From NCBI RefSeq assembly GCF_965662675.1, contig NZ_CBFIIK010000009.1, forward strand, positions 1 through 46,951: a stretch of 46,951 bases of DNA, given 5' to 3'. Positions 1 through 9,228 of this stretch are shown here, in pieces. The notes beneath the pieces were generated by a model. That model had not been told where the DNA came from. It searched no databases and saw only the letters and a list, made by a program, of their open reading frames with translations. Position 1 is the first letter of the stretch. Every line of letters begins with the position of its first letter. This DNA comes from Roseicyclus sp965662675 (GTDB taxonomy: Bacteria > Pseudomonadota > Alphaproteobacteria > Rhodobacterales > Rhodobacteraceae). The position numbers and the translations under genes were made by a program.

Positions 1-319
1 GCACCACGGCCTTGGAGCCGCCGCGCCTTTTCGCCTCCGCCGGGTCTTCCATCTGTTCGCAGATGGCCACGCGAAACCCTTTTCGGATCAGGGTCAAAAG
101 GTAGCTCTCAGAACTATGCGCAGGTACACCGCACATGGCGATATCTTCTCCGAGATGCTGGCCCCGCTTTGTCAGCGCGATATCGAGCGCCGCCGCTGCC
201 GCGACCGCGTCGTCAAAGAACATCTCGTAAAAATCGCCCATCCGGTAGAACAACAGCGCATCGGCATGCTGTGCCTTGATCTCCAGATACTGCGCCATCA
301 TTGGCGTGACGCTACTCAT
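1..319 (-). CDS. mutS: DNA mismatch repair protein MutS, N-terminal fragment (cut by window edge)
   Basis: MutS binds base mismatches and small loops and recruits MutL for repair. Reading leftwards from the ATG at 319-317, the frame stays open to the window edge and gives about 106 residues. These include MMAQYLEIKAQ, LFYRMGDFYEMFFDDA, the GVPAHS segment and AICEQMEDP, which form the mismatch-recognition domain I of MutS. The Phe-x-Glu mismatch wedge is usually placed in the FYEMF segment, and it is present (FYE). A G-rich ribosome site (GGGGGG) precedes the ATG on the minus strand. The gene is divergent from maeB across a gap of about 127 bases. Only the N-terminus is visible, so intactness of the ATPase domain cannot be judged. 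Confidence 0.93.
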   Translation of the reverse strand, partial: MSSVTPMMAQYLEIKAQHADALLFYRMGDFYEMFFDDAVAAAAALDIALTKRGQHLGEDIAMCGVPAHSSESYLLTLIRKGFRVAICEQMEDPAEAKRRGGSKAVV

Positions 320-446
320 TCCGCCCCCCGATTGCTCGTATCCTAACCTACGCAAGCCCGGCTCGGGATTGAAGCGGCAAAAGGCCGTTGTTGCCGCCGC
401 GTCTTGCAGTGGCTAAACCAGTGTTCGGACCGAGGGGGAGACAAAA

Positions 447-2711
447 ATGGCTGAAAAGAGCAGGATCACTCGCGAAGAGGCCTTGGCCTATCACCTGGAC
501 CCGTATCCGGGAAAGATCGACATCAACGCTTCGACACCGATGGCGACTCAGCGCGATCTTAGCCTTGCCTATTCCCCCGGTGTCGCCGTCCCCTGCGAGG
601 TGATCGCCGAGCGGCCCGAAGCGGCCTATGACTACACTACCAAGGGCAATCTGGTGGCCGTGATTTCCAACGGCACCGCCGTGCTTGGTCTGGGCAATCT
701 CGGTGCGCTTGCCTCCAAGCCGGTGATGGAGGGCAAGGCGGTGCTGTTCAAACGCTTTGCTGATGTGAATTCCATCGATATCGAGCTTGATACCGAAGAC
801 CCCGATGAGTTCTGCCGCGCCGTGCGGCTGATGTCGCCCACATTCGGCGGCATCAACCTTGAGGATATCAAGGCGCCGGAATGCTTCATCATCGAACAGC
901 GCCTCAAGGAAGAATGCGATATCCCGGTGTTCCATGATGACCAGCATGGCACCGCCGTGATCTGTGCCGCGGGTTTGATCAACGCACTGCACATTTCGGG
1001 CAAGAAGATCGAGGATTGCCGCATCGTGCTGAACGGCGCGGGGGCTGCTGGTATCGCGTGCATCGAATTGCTCAAGACCATGGGCGCGCGGCACGAGAAC
1101 TGCATCGTCTGTGACACCAAGGGTGTGCTGTATCAGGGCCGCACCGAGGGCATGAACCAGTGGAAATCGGCCCATGCGGTGAAAACCGACCTGCGCAGCC
1201 TTGAGGACGCGATGAAGGGGGCGGATGTCTTCCTTGGTGTGTCCGCCAAGGGGGCTGTGACGCGCGAGATGGTGGCCAGCATGGCACCGAACCCCGTCAT
1301 CTTTGCCATGGCCAACCCCGATCCCGAGATCACCCCCGAGGAAGCGCATGAGGTGCGCCCCGACGCCATCGTCGCCACGGGCCGGTCGGATTACCCCAAT
1401 CAGGTGAACAACGTCTTGGGCTTTCCCTATCTCTTCCGTGGCGCGCTGGATATTCATGCCCGTGCCATCAATGACGAGATGAAGATCGCCTGCGCCCATG
1501 CACTTGCCGATCTGGCGCGCGAGGATGTGCCCGATGAGGTCGCCGTGGTCTATGGGCGCGATCTTTCCTTCGGGCGCGATTACATCATTCCCACCCCCTT
1601 TGACCCCCGGCTGATCTATACCATCCCCCCCGCCGTGGCGCGGGCAGGCATGCAAACCGGCGTGGCGCGGCGTCAGATCGACGATCTTGACCGCTACGCC
1701 GAGGGGCTGCGCGCCCGGCTTGATCCGACAAGCTCGATCTTGCAAGGAATCTATGCGCGGGCAAAATCGGCGCAGGCGCGGATGATCTTTGCCGAGGGCG
1801 ATGATGTTCGCGTTCTGCGCGCCGCTGTTGCTTATCAGCGGCAAGGTTTGGGCCGCGCGCTTGTCGTGGGCCGCGCGGCGGATGTGAAATCCAAGCTCGA
1901 AGCAGCGGGCCTTGCCGATGCCGTGCGTGAGTTGGAGGTGGTGAATGCCGCCAACACCACCGAGTTGGAAAGCTACAAGGCCTTTCTCTATGAACGCCTG
2001 CAACGCAAAGGCCATGACCGGGCCGATATTCACCGCTTGGCCGCGCGCGACCGGCATGTCTTTGCCGCGCTGATGCTGGCCCATGGGCATGGCGATGCGC
2101 TGGTCACGGGGGCGACGCGCAAATCGGCCCATGTCCTCGATCTGATCGGCAAGGTTTTCGATGCCCGCGCCGAGGACGGGGCTGTCGGCATCACGGCGCT
2201 GTTGCACAAGGGCCGCATCGTCCTGATCGGCGACACGCTGGTGCATGAATGGCCCGAGAAGGAAGATCTGGCGCTCATCGCCCAGCGCGGCGCGCAGGTT
2301 GCCCGCGATCTGGGGCTGGATCCGCGCGTGGCCTTCGTCAGCTTTTCGACCTTTGGCTACCCGGTCAGCGAACGCGCTGAAAAAATGCATCAGGCCCCAC
2401 AGGTTCTCGACAAGCTGGGGGTCGATTTCGAATATGATGGGGAAATGGCCGTCGATGTGGCGCTGAACCCCGATGTGATGGCGCAATACCCCTTCACCCG
2501 GCTTTCGGGGCCTGCCAATGTTCTGGTTGTGCCGGCGCGCCATTCGGCCAGCATCTCGGTCAAGCTGATGCAGGCGATGGCGGGGGCCACGGTGATCGGC
2601 CCGATCCTGACCGGGTTGAAAAGCCCCATTCAGGTCTGTTCGACCGTTTCGACGGCCAATGACATCTTGAACATGGCGGTAATGGCAGCCTGCGAGATCG
2701 GGCGGCGCTGA
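447..2711 (+). CDS. maeB: NADP-dependent malic enzyme (malic enzyme-phosphotransacetylase fusion type)
   Basis: Catalyses oxidative decarboxylation of malate to pyruvate with NAD(P), in the cytoplasm, giving pyruvate and NADPH during growth on C4 acids. At 754 residues it has the usual length of the large bacterial MaeB class. Residues 1 to about 430 are the malic enzyme part, with FHDDQHGTA near 165 and a Rossmann segment NGAGAAGIACIELL near 195. Residues about 430-754 resemble phosphotransacetylase; in this family that half is thought to bind acetyl-CoA as a regulator and not to be catalytic. The ATG at 447 follows a strong ribosome site (GGGGGAGA). It is transcribed alone, divergent from mutS and followed by the ccdAB promoter. 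No terminator is obvious after the stop. Confidence 0.95.
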   Translation: MAEKSRITREEALAYHLDPYPGKIDINASTPMATQRDLSLAYSPGVAVPCEVIAERPEAAYDYTTKGNLVAVISNGTAVLGLGNLGALASKPVMEGKAVLFKRFADVNSIDIELDTEDPDEFCRAVRLMSPTFGGINLEDIKAPECFIIEQRLKEECDIPVFHDDQHGTAVICAAGLINALHISGKKIEDCRIVLNGAGAAGIACIELLKTMGARHENCIVCDTKGVLYQGRTEGMNQWKSAHAVKTDLRSLEDAMKGADVFLGVSAKGAVTREMVASMAPNPVIFAMANPDPEITPEEAHEVRPDAIVATGRSDYPNQVNNVLGFPYLFRGALDIHARAINDEMKIACAHALADLAREDVPDEVAVVYGRDLSFGRDYIIPTPFDPRLIYTIPPAVARAGMQTGVARRQIDDLDRYAEGLRARLDPTSSILQGIYARAKSAQARMIFAEGDDVRVLRAAVAYQRQGLGRALVVGRAADVKSKLEAAGLADAVRELEVVNAANTTELESYKAFLYERLQRKGHDRADIHRLAARDRHVFAALMLAHGHGDALVTGATRKSAHVLDLIGKVFDARAEDGAVGITALLHKGRIVLIGDTLVHEWPEKEDLALIAQRGAQVARDLGLDPRVAFVSFSTFGYPVSERAEKMHQAPQVLDKLGVDFEYDGEMAVDVALNPDVMAQYPFTRLSGPANVLVVPARHSASISVKLMQAMAGATVIGPILTGLKSPIQVCSTVSTANDILNMAVMAACEIGRR

Positions 2712-2720
2712 CCGAGTTTC

Positions 2721-2759
2721 TTGGCGTGTGGGCAAGGGATGTGTATACTATGCCCACAC
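2721..2759 (+). promoter_or_regulatory. Predicted sigma-70 promoter and autoregulatory operator of ccdAB
   Basis: TTGGCG (2721-2726) and TATACT (2744-2749) are separated by exactly 17 bases, a near-consensus housekeeping promoter. A perfect 9-base inverted repeat, GTGTGGGCA at 2726-2734 and TGCCCACAC at 2751-2759, flanks the -10 hexamer, so a bound repressor would block RNA polymerase. CcdA and CcdAB complexes are known to repress their own promoter by binding palindromes. That this palindrome is the operator is inference from its position. Confidence 0.6.
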
Positions 2760-2776
2760 CAACGCCGAGGGCCGTC

Positions 2777-2992
2777 ATGGGCAAGCAACGCACCAACATC
2801 ACGATCGATGCACGGCTTTTGGCCGATGCGCGCGAGATGGGGCTGAATGTCTCGGCCATCGCCGAAGAGGCGCTGCGCACGGCGCGCCGTGAAGCGTGGC
2901 AAAAAGAGAATGCCAAGGCGTTGGAAAGTTTGAATATCTGGGTTGAAGAGAACGGTTTGCCGCTTGCAGATTACCAAGTCTTGAAACTGTGA
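2777..2992 (+). CDS. ccdA: CcdA-family type II antitoxin
   Basis: A 71-residue protein with the two-part build of CcdA. An N-terminal DNA-binding half (QRTNITIDARLLADAREMGL) is of ribbon-helix-helix type. A charged C-terminal half (RREAWQKENAKALESL, then WVEENGLPLADY) matches the flexible segment that wraps the CcdB toxin. I chose the ATG at 2777 because GAGGG at 2767-2771 sits five bases before it and the folded domain begins right after. A longer frame from 2726 would start inside the promoter palindrome and is unlikely. The stop overlaps the toxin start by one base, so the two are translationally coupled. The protein should neutralise CcdB and, with it, repress the operon. Confidence 0.85.
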   Translation: MGKQRTNITIDARLLADAREMGLNVSAIAEEALRTARREAWQKENAKALESLNIWVEENGLPLADYQVLKL

Positions 2993-3285
2993 TGGCGCAA
3001 TACAAAGTCTATCGGCTGACAGGCGGTGAACTGGTCCTCGACCTTCAAAGTGACCTTATCGAGACCACGACACGAATCGTGGCTCGTTTGATTCCCTTCG
3101 GCCAGCTTGGAACTTCGATAAAAGACGCCAATCCGGTCTTTGTGATTGACGGGGAAGAACTTGCCCTTTTGACAACGCACCTTGGCGCGGTGCCGGAAAC
3201 CATTCTAGGAGACGAGGTTTCCGATCTTGGCCAACACAGCTACACCATCCTGCGCGCCATCGACATGGTCTTTACCGGGATCTGA
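2992..3285 (+). CDS. ccdB: CcdB-family toxin (predicted DNA gyrase poison)
   Basis: CcdB traps DNA gyrase in its cleaved complex by binding GyrA. This 97-residue protein fits the family (F-plasmid CcdB has 101) and keeps the order KVYRLTG, LVLDLQSDLIET, TRIVARLIP, NPVFVIDGEELALLTTHL, VPETILGDEVSDL and a C-terminal helix. I prefer the ATG at 2992, giving MAQYKVY as in other CcdBs; a GTG at 2989 is possible. The last residues are Phe-Thr-Gly-Ile, whereas F-plasmid CcdB ends Trp-Gly-Ile and needs that Trp for gyrase poisoning, so activity here is uncertain. The stop lies three bases from the stop of convergent dnaJ. Confidence 0.87.
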   Translation: MAQYKVYRLTGGELVLDLQSDLIETTTRIVARLIPFGQLGTSIKDANPVFVIDGEELALLTTHLGAVPETILGDEVSDLGQHSYTILRAIDMVFTGI

Positions 3286-3288
3286 GGC

Positions 3289-4446
3289 TTAGCCCTTCAT
3301 CCCGTCCCAAAAGCTTTTGACCTTGTCGAAAAAGCCGCTGGCGTTGGGGTTGTTCGACTTGGCGCTGATCTCCTCGAATTTTCGGAGCAGTTCTTTTTGT
3401 TCTGCCGTCAGGCTGACCGGTGTCTCCACCGCCAGCTCGATGTACATATCGCCGACACCCGCGCCGCGCAGTTGCGGCATACCCTTGCTGCGCAACCGCA
3501 TTTGGCGACCCGATTGCGATCCCTCGGGCACCTTCACCCGTGCGCGGCCGCCGTCGATGGTCGGCACCTCGACCTCACCGCCAAGAGCGGCCTTGCTCAT
3601 CGAGACTGGCACCCGACAGAACAGGTCGATCCCGTCACGTTGAAACAGCGCGTGGTCGCCCACTTCGATAAAGATATAAAGATCGCCCGATGGCCCACCG
3701 CGCAAACCGGCTTCACCCTCGCCCGACAAGCGGATGCGCGTTCCGGTTTCCACGCCTTGCGGAATATTCACCGATAGCGCGCGGTCTTTTTGCTGCCGCC
3801 CGGAGCCGCCGCAACTACGGCAAGGGTTCTTGATCACCTGCCCCATGCCCGAGCAGGTCGGACAGGTGCGCTCAACCGTGAAAAAGCCTTGCTGTGCGCG
3901 TACTTTCCCCATGCCCGAACAGGTCGGGCAGGTCGTCGGCTCCGAACCACCCTCGGACCCCGTGCCGGAGCAGCCAGAACAGGCGGTCGTGCTTGGCACG
4001 GTAATCTGCTTTGTCAGGCCGGCATAGGCATCTTCTAGCGATATTTTCAGATTATAGCGCAGATCCGAGCCGCGGCTGGCGCGTGAGCGCTGGCCGCCAC
4101 GCTGGCCACCCATGAAATCCCCGAAGAGATCCTCGAACACATCCGAAAAGGCCGAGGCGAAATCGCCCTGACCCGGCCGCCCGCCATAGCCGCCCGCGCG
4201 CCCGCCGCCGGCCATGCCGCCATCGAAGGCGCTATGCCCGAAGCGATCATAAGCCGCGCGTTTCTCGGCATCCTTCAGGATGTCATGGGCTTCGTTCACC
4301 TCTTTGAACTGGGCCTCGGCATTGGGATTGTCGGAATTGCGGTCGGGGTGAAGCTCTTTCGCCTTTTGGCGATAGGCTTTCTTGATCTCATCGGCGGATG
4401 CGCCTTTCGAGACCCCAAGAACCTCGTAGTAATCGCGCTTGGCCAT
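3289..4446 (-). CDS. dnaJ: Chaperone protein DnaJ (Hsp40)
   Basis: Co-chaperone that delivers unfolded proteins to DnaK and stimulates its ATPase. The 385 residues show the class I layout. There is an N-terminal J domain with the HPD motif at 33-35, then a Gly/Phe-rich linker at about 75-125. Four CxxCxGxG-type zinc-binding repeats follow (CSGCSGTG, CPTCSGMG twice, CRSCGGSG), then the C-terminal substrate-binding domains. It lies 74 bases downstream of dnaK on the same strand, with a hairpin in the gap. The ATG at 4446 is preceded by GGAAGGAA, a good ribosome site. It ends almost touching the convergent ccdB gene, with no room for a separate terminator between them. Confidence 0.97.
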   Translation of the reverse strand: MAKRDYYEVLGVSKGASADEIKKAYRQKAKELHPDRNSDNPNAEAQFKEVNEAHDILKDAEKRAAYDRFGHSAFDGGMAGGGRAGGYGGRPGQGDFASAFSDVFEDLFGDFMGGQRGGQRSRASRGSDLRYNLKISLEDAYAGLTKQITVPSTTACSGCSGTGSEGGSEPTTCPTCSGMGKVRAQQGFFTVERTCPTCSGMGQVIKNPCRSCGGSGRQQKDRALSVNIPQGVETGTRIRLSGEGEAGLRGGPSGDLYIFIEVGDHALFQRDGIDLFCRVPVSMSKAALGGEVEVPTIDGGRARVKVPEGSQSGRQMRLRSKGMPQLRGAGVGDMYIELAVETPVSLTAEQKELLRKFEEISAKSNNPNASGFFDKVKSFWDGMKG

Positions 4447-4467
4447 GTCGTTCCTTCCCTGAACGCA

Positions 4468-4501
4468 GGCGACCGGCCGGGTTTACGCCCAGCCGGTCGC
4501 C
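4468..4501 (-). promoter_or_regulatory. Intercistronic hairpin between dnaK and dnaJ
   Basis: GGCGACCGGC at 4468-4477 and GCCGGTCGCC at 4492-4501 form a perfect 10-base inverted repeat. Inside it, GGG (4479-4481) can pair with CCC (4488-4490) after one mismatch, leaving a small loop. No T-run follows on the transcribed (minus) strand, so this is more likely a processing, stabilising or partial attenuation element than a full terminator. It could explain lower dnaJ than dnaK expression. Function is inferred. Confidence 0.55.
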
Positions 4502-4520
4502 GTTGGATCACGCCGTTGGA

Positions 4521-4523
<3 letters not shown>
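4498..4523. repeat. Perfect 13-base tandem duplication over the dnaK stop
   Basis: CGCCGTTGGATCA occurs twice head to tail, at 4498-4510 and 4511-4523. The second copy carries the dnaK stop codon (TCA at 4521-4523 on this strand). The first copy overlaps the right arm of the dnaK-dnaJ hairpin. It looks like a recent slippage duplication that extended the intercistronic gap by 13 bases. Confidence 0.8.
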
Positions 4524-6425
<1,902 letters not shown>

Positions 6426-6490
6426 GTCGGTCGGGTCCCTTCTTTCAAGCGAACGGGCGGTGGCGGGTCCGTTTTGGCCCCCGATGCGCC

Positions 6491-6517
6491 CCGTATAGGA
6501 TAATGGTGTTGGTCAAG
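6491..6517 (-). promoter_or_regulatory. Candidate heat-shock (RpoH-type) promoter of dnaK
   Basis: On the minus strand, CTTGACC (complement of 6511-6517) is followed after a short spacer by CCTATACGGG (ending at the complement of 6490). The two halves resemble alphaproteobacterial RpoH elements (CTTG and CYTATNT). The spacer from CTTG to CCTATAC is 14 bases, shorter than the 17-18 I recall for Caulobacter-type promoters. A second CTTGAC lies at the complement of 6559-6564, but the CTATAT next to it is too close to pair with it. The 255-base gap from 6426 to 6680 holds nothing else I can support apart from a 6-base-stem hairpin at 6562-6580. Confidence 0.35.
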
Positions 6518-6680
6518 GTGCACGCCCCAACCGGTTCGCAGGGTATATAGGAGGGGGGTCAAGCCCCTGCAAGCGGGGCTGGACAGCAGAAAATCAGGCA
6601 AATTGACACGATGGCAAAGTTTGATCCGCGCCAAATGCATTCGGGCGCCGCTTTGCCGTCAGTGCCGCGCTGTCAGCCGG

Positions 6681-7502
6681 TCACCGACCAGCGCCCCAGC
6701 TTGCCGAAATATGCTTGCGGCCATACGCGTCGCCCATGAAGCCGATCATGAGGGCAACCAGTGTGAAATACAGCGGATATTCCCAATTCGAATGGTGTGG
6801 GAAGTAGTTGACAAAGGTAAAGCCACGCGCCTGATCGATCACATGGAACAGTGGGTTCCAATCGAACATGTCGATCATCATGCCGGGCATCATGTTTGCC
6901 ACGAACATCTTGCCCGACGCGATCATGTTGGCGCGGATATAGATCAGTTGAACGATCGTGACGACATCCGGCAGCCACGGCTTCGCCGCCATCAGCATCA
7001 GCCCGACCGCGCATCCTGTCGCCCAAGCCAAAAGGTACATCAACAACGCGCCGGGCCAAAAGTGGATGCTGATCGGATTGATGACGGTGTGGATCGCAAA
7101 GAGGATGATCAGCAGGCAGATGGTTTGCGTGTAAAGAACGCTCATTGCAGAGGAGAAAATAGCCACCAGCGTGTTCATCGGCGCATGCTGCATCATTGCC
7201 GATGTTGGGCCTTCGGCACCCATGACTTGCTGCACTGACTTGATATGGGTCAGGTAGGCATAGATGCCGGTGAGCAGATACAACAAGAAATCGCCCCGTA
7301 TCGCCGCACCGCGCGCACCGATCACGGTGAACATGAGATAGAAGGCAAAGATAAACAGAACCGATTGCAGCACGCTGAGCATGATGGCCCAAATCGCGTT
7401 GCGATGGCTTTGGCGCACCTTGCGCGCAGCAGCGATGAAGCTGAGTTCAAGCATGTTCAACGCAAGACTGAAGGTCGATTGCGTGCGCCTTGCCTCGAAC
7501 AT
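6681..7502 (-). CDS. ABC-2 type polysaccharide export permease (KpsM/Wzm-like)
   Basis: Integral inner-membrane protein of 273 residues, the normal size for capsule or O-antigen export permeases that form a dimeric channel with a KpsT-type ATPase. About six hydrophobic segments are visible, including IWAIMLSVLQSVLFIFAFYL, TICLLIILFAIHTVI and LYFTLVALMIGFM. The C-terminal region (FDWNPLFHVIDQARGF) is typical of the family. I place the start at the ATG at 7502 (MFEARRTQ), since a longer frame to a GTG at 7562 adds 20 residues without family character. No ATPase partner lies in the window. It is divergent from cysQ-kdsB, which make capsule-related enzymes, so export of a capsule-like glycan is a reasonable inference. 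Confidence 0.75.
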   Translation of the reverse strand: MFEARRTQSTFSLALNMLELSFIAAARKVRQSHRNAIWAIMLSVLQSVLFIFAFYLMFTVIGARGAAIRGDFLLYLLTGIYAYLTHIKSVQQVMGAEGPTSAMMQHAPMNTLVAIFSSAMSVLYTQTICLLIILFAIHTVINPISIHFWPGALLMYLLAWATGCAVGLMLMAAKPWLPDVVTIVQLIYIRANMIASGKMFVANMMPGMMIDMFDWNPLFHVIDQARGFTFVNYFPHHSNWEYPLYFTLVALMIGFMGDAYGRKHISASWGAGR

Positions 7503-7633
7503 GAGCGGCTTACCCCTGAATACCCAAACATCGCTGCAGGGACTTGCCCATGCGCACTGCACTTGCCCCGCCGCGTGATGCCGACGATAACGCTATAGCC
7601 TTATCACGCAATCAAGGCAAAATGGAGGCAGAT

Positions 7634-8431
7634 GTGGATTACGATCATGTGATGCGGGTTTTCCGTGAGGCGGCGATCGACGCGGGCGCGCGGATCATGG
7701 AGGTCTACAGGGCCGATGATTTCGATGTGCGGGCCAAGTCGGATGACAGCCCCGTGACCGAAGCCGACGAGGCTGCCGATGCGCTGATCTCGGCCCGGCT
7801 ACGTGCAGAATTTCCAGATATCGTGTTGGTCACCGAAGAACAGGCCGACAGCCACGCTCAAAGCGCGGCGCGGTTCATCATCGTCGACCCGCTGGATGGG
7901 ACCAAGGAATTCGTCCAGCGCCGTGGCGATTTCACCGTCAACATCGCGCTCGTGGAAAATGGCGTCCCGGTGCGCGGCGTGGTCTACGCACCCGCCAAGG
8001 AACGGCTTTTCTATACCGATGCGCAGGGCGTCAGTGTCGAGGAAACCGGGGCTTTCGATCCTGTCGGTATCGGCCCTGTTACGCCGATCAGGGTCAAACA
8101 GCCCGAAAAGGCGGGGCTTTTCGTCGTCGCCTCCAAATCGCACCGCGATGAGGCGACGGACGCCTATATCGCCAAATACCCCGTCGCCGATCTGAAAAGC
8201 GCGGGCTCGTCGCTGAAATTCTGTCTCGTGGCCACGGGTGAGGCCGACCTCTACCCCCGGCTGGGTCGCACGATGGAGTGGGATACCGCCGCGGGCGATG
8301 CCATTTTGCGCGGCGCGGGCGGGCGCATGGTCCGCTTCGAGGATCATCAGATCTTCACCTATGGCAAGCCGGGCTATGCCAACGGGTTTTTCATCGCCTA
8401 CGCCCCCGGCGTGGAGTTGCAGACACCATGA
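7634..8431 (+). CDS. cysQ: 3'(2'),5'-bisphosphate nucleotidase CysQ
   Basis: Removes the 3'-phosphate of PAP (and PAPS), the by-product of sulfotransferases and sulfate reduction, to give AMP. It belongs to the inositol monophosphatase superfamily. The metal-binding motifs are visible: VTEADEAAD near 35-43, the acidic VTEEQ, DPLDGTKEF near 88-96, and WDTAAGDAIL near 217-226. I prefer the GTG at 7634 because a perfect GGAGG (7624-7628) sits five bases before it; an in-frame ATG at 7622 is the alternative and adds four residues. It overlaps kdsB by four bases (ATGA). The nearby sulfotransferase gene at 15421 gives it an obvious local task. Confidence 0.92.
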   Translation: MDYDHVMRVFREAAIDAGARIMEVYRADDFDVRAKSDDSPVTEADEAADALISARLRAEFPDIVLVTEEQADSHAQSAARFIIVDPLDGTKEFVQRRGDFTVNIALVENGVPVRGVVYAPAKERLFYTDAQGVSVEETGAFDPVGIGPVTPIRVKQPEKAGLFVVASKSHRDEATDAYIAKYPVADLKSAGSSLKFCLVATGEADLYPRLGRTMEWDTAAGDAILRGAGGRMVRFEDHQIFTYGKPGYANGFFIAYAPGVELQTP

Positions 8432-9228
8432 GCGTCATTTGCGTGATCCCGGCCCGCTATGCCTCGACCCGCTATCCGGGCAAGCCATTGGTGACGCTGC
8501 GGGGCGCGACCGGCGAAAGCCAGAGCTTGATCGAACGCAGTTGGCGGGCGGCGCGGGCCGTGTCGGGCTTTGACGCGATTTATGTCGCCACCGATGATGA
8601 CCGGATCGCCGCGGCGGCGCGCGGGTTCGGCGCGGATGTGCTGATGACCTCGTCCGAGGCGCGCAATGGCACCGAACGCTGCGCCGAGGCGCTGGGCCAG
8701 CTTGGCGCTGGGGTCGAGATGGTGGTCAACCTGCAAGGCGATGCGCCCCTGACGCCGCCGTGGTTTCTGGAGGCGTTGATCGCGGGCCTGCGCGCCGATC
8801 CTGATGCGGCGATCGCCACGCCGATCCTGCGCTGCGACGGCGAGACGCTGGCCGCGCTCAAGGCCGATCGCGCGGCTGGCCGTGTCGGCGGCACCACCGC
8901 CGTCGTCGATCACGCGATGCGCGGGCTTTACTTCTCCAAGGAGGTGATCCCCTTCACCGCCCAAGGTTACGCACCCGCGGCGCCGACGCCCGTGTTTCAT
9001 CATGTTGGCGTCTACGCCTATCGCCCGGCAGCATTGCGTGCCTATCCCGATTGGCCCATCGGCCCGCTCGAGGCGCTCGAGGGGCTGGAACAGCTTCGGT
9101 TTCTCGAGGCTGGGCATCGTGTTCTCTGTGTCGAAGTGGCGGCACAGGGTCGAAAATTCTGGGAACTCAACAATCCCGAAGATGTGCCTCGGATCGAGGC
9201 GATGTTGACGGAGATGGGCCTGCCGTGA
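8428..9228 (+). CDS. kdsB: 3-deoxy-manno-octulosonate cytidylyltransferase (CMP-Kdo synthetase)
   Basis: Activates Kdo with CTP to CMP-Kdo for lipid A-core or capsule linker synthesis, in the cytoplasm. The 266-residue protein starts with the family signature IPARYASTRYPGKPL at 6-20. It continues with VATDDDRI near 54, NGTERCAEAL near 79, VVNLQGDAPL near 100 and HHVGVYAYRP near 192. It overlaps cysQ upstream (ATGA) and a glycosyltransferase downstream (GTGA), so the three are co-translated. It could be the house-keeping KdsB or a capsule-dedicated KpsU-type copy; the neighbours favour a surface-polysaccharide role, but the sequence alone does not decide. Confidence 0.93.
   Translation: MSVICVIPARYASTRYPGKPLVTLRGATGESQSLIERSWRAARAVSGFDAIYVATDDDRIAAAARGFGADVLMTSSEARNGTERCAEALGQLGAGVEMVVNLQGDAPLTPPWFLEALIAGLRADPDAAIATPILRCDGETLAALKADRAAGRVGGTTAVVDHAMRGLYFSKEVIPFTAQGYAPAAPTPVFHHVGVYAYRPAALRAYPDWPIGPLEALEGLEQLRFLEAGHRVLCVEVAAQGRKFWELNNPEDVPRIEAMLTEMGLP

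Noticed and set aside
116..346. Short plus-strand frame at the left edge
   Set aside because: It is the antisense of the mutS start, which reads as a perfect MutS N-terminus on the minus strand.
348..2735. A 795-residue open frame on the minus strand opposite maeB
   Set aside because: Antisense shadow of the well-supported malic enzyme gene, with low-complexity His/Gly/Arg composition.
9051..9224. N-terminal extension of the GT2 gene
   Set aside because: This stretch lies inside kdsB in another frame; the GTG at 9225 overlapping the kdsB stop is the natural start and begins right before the GT2 fold.
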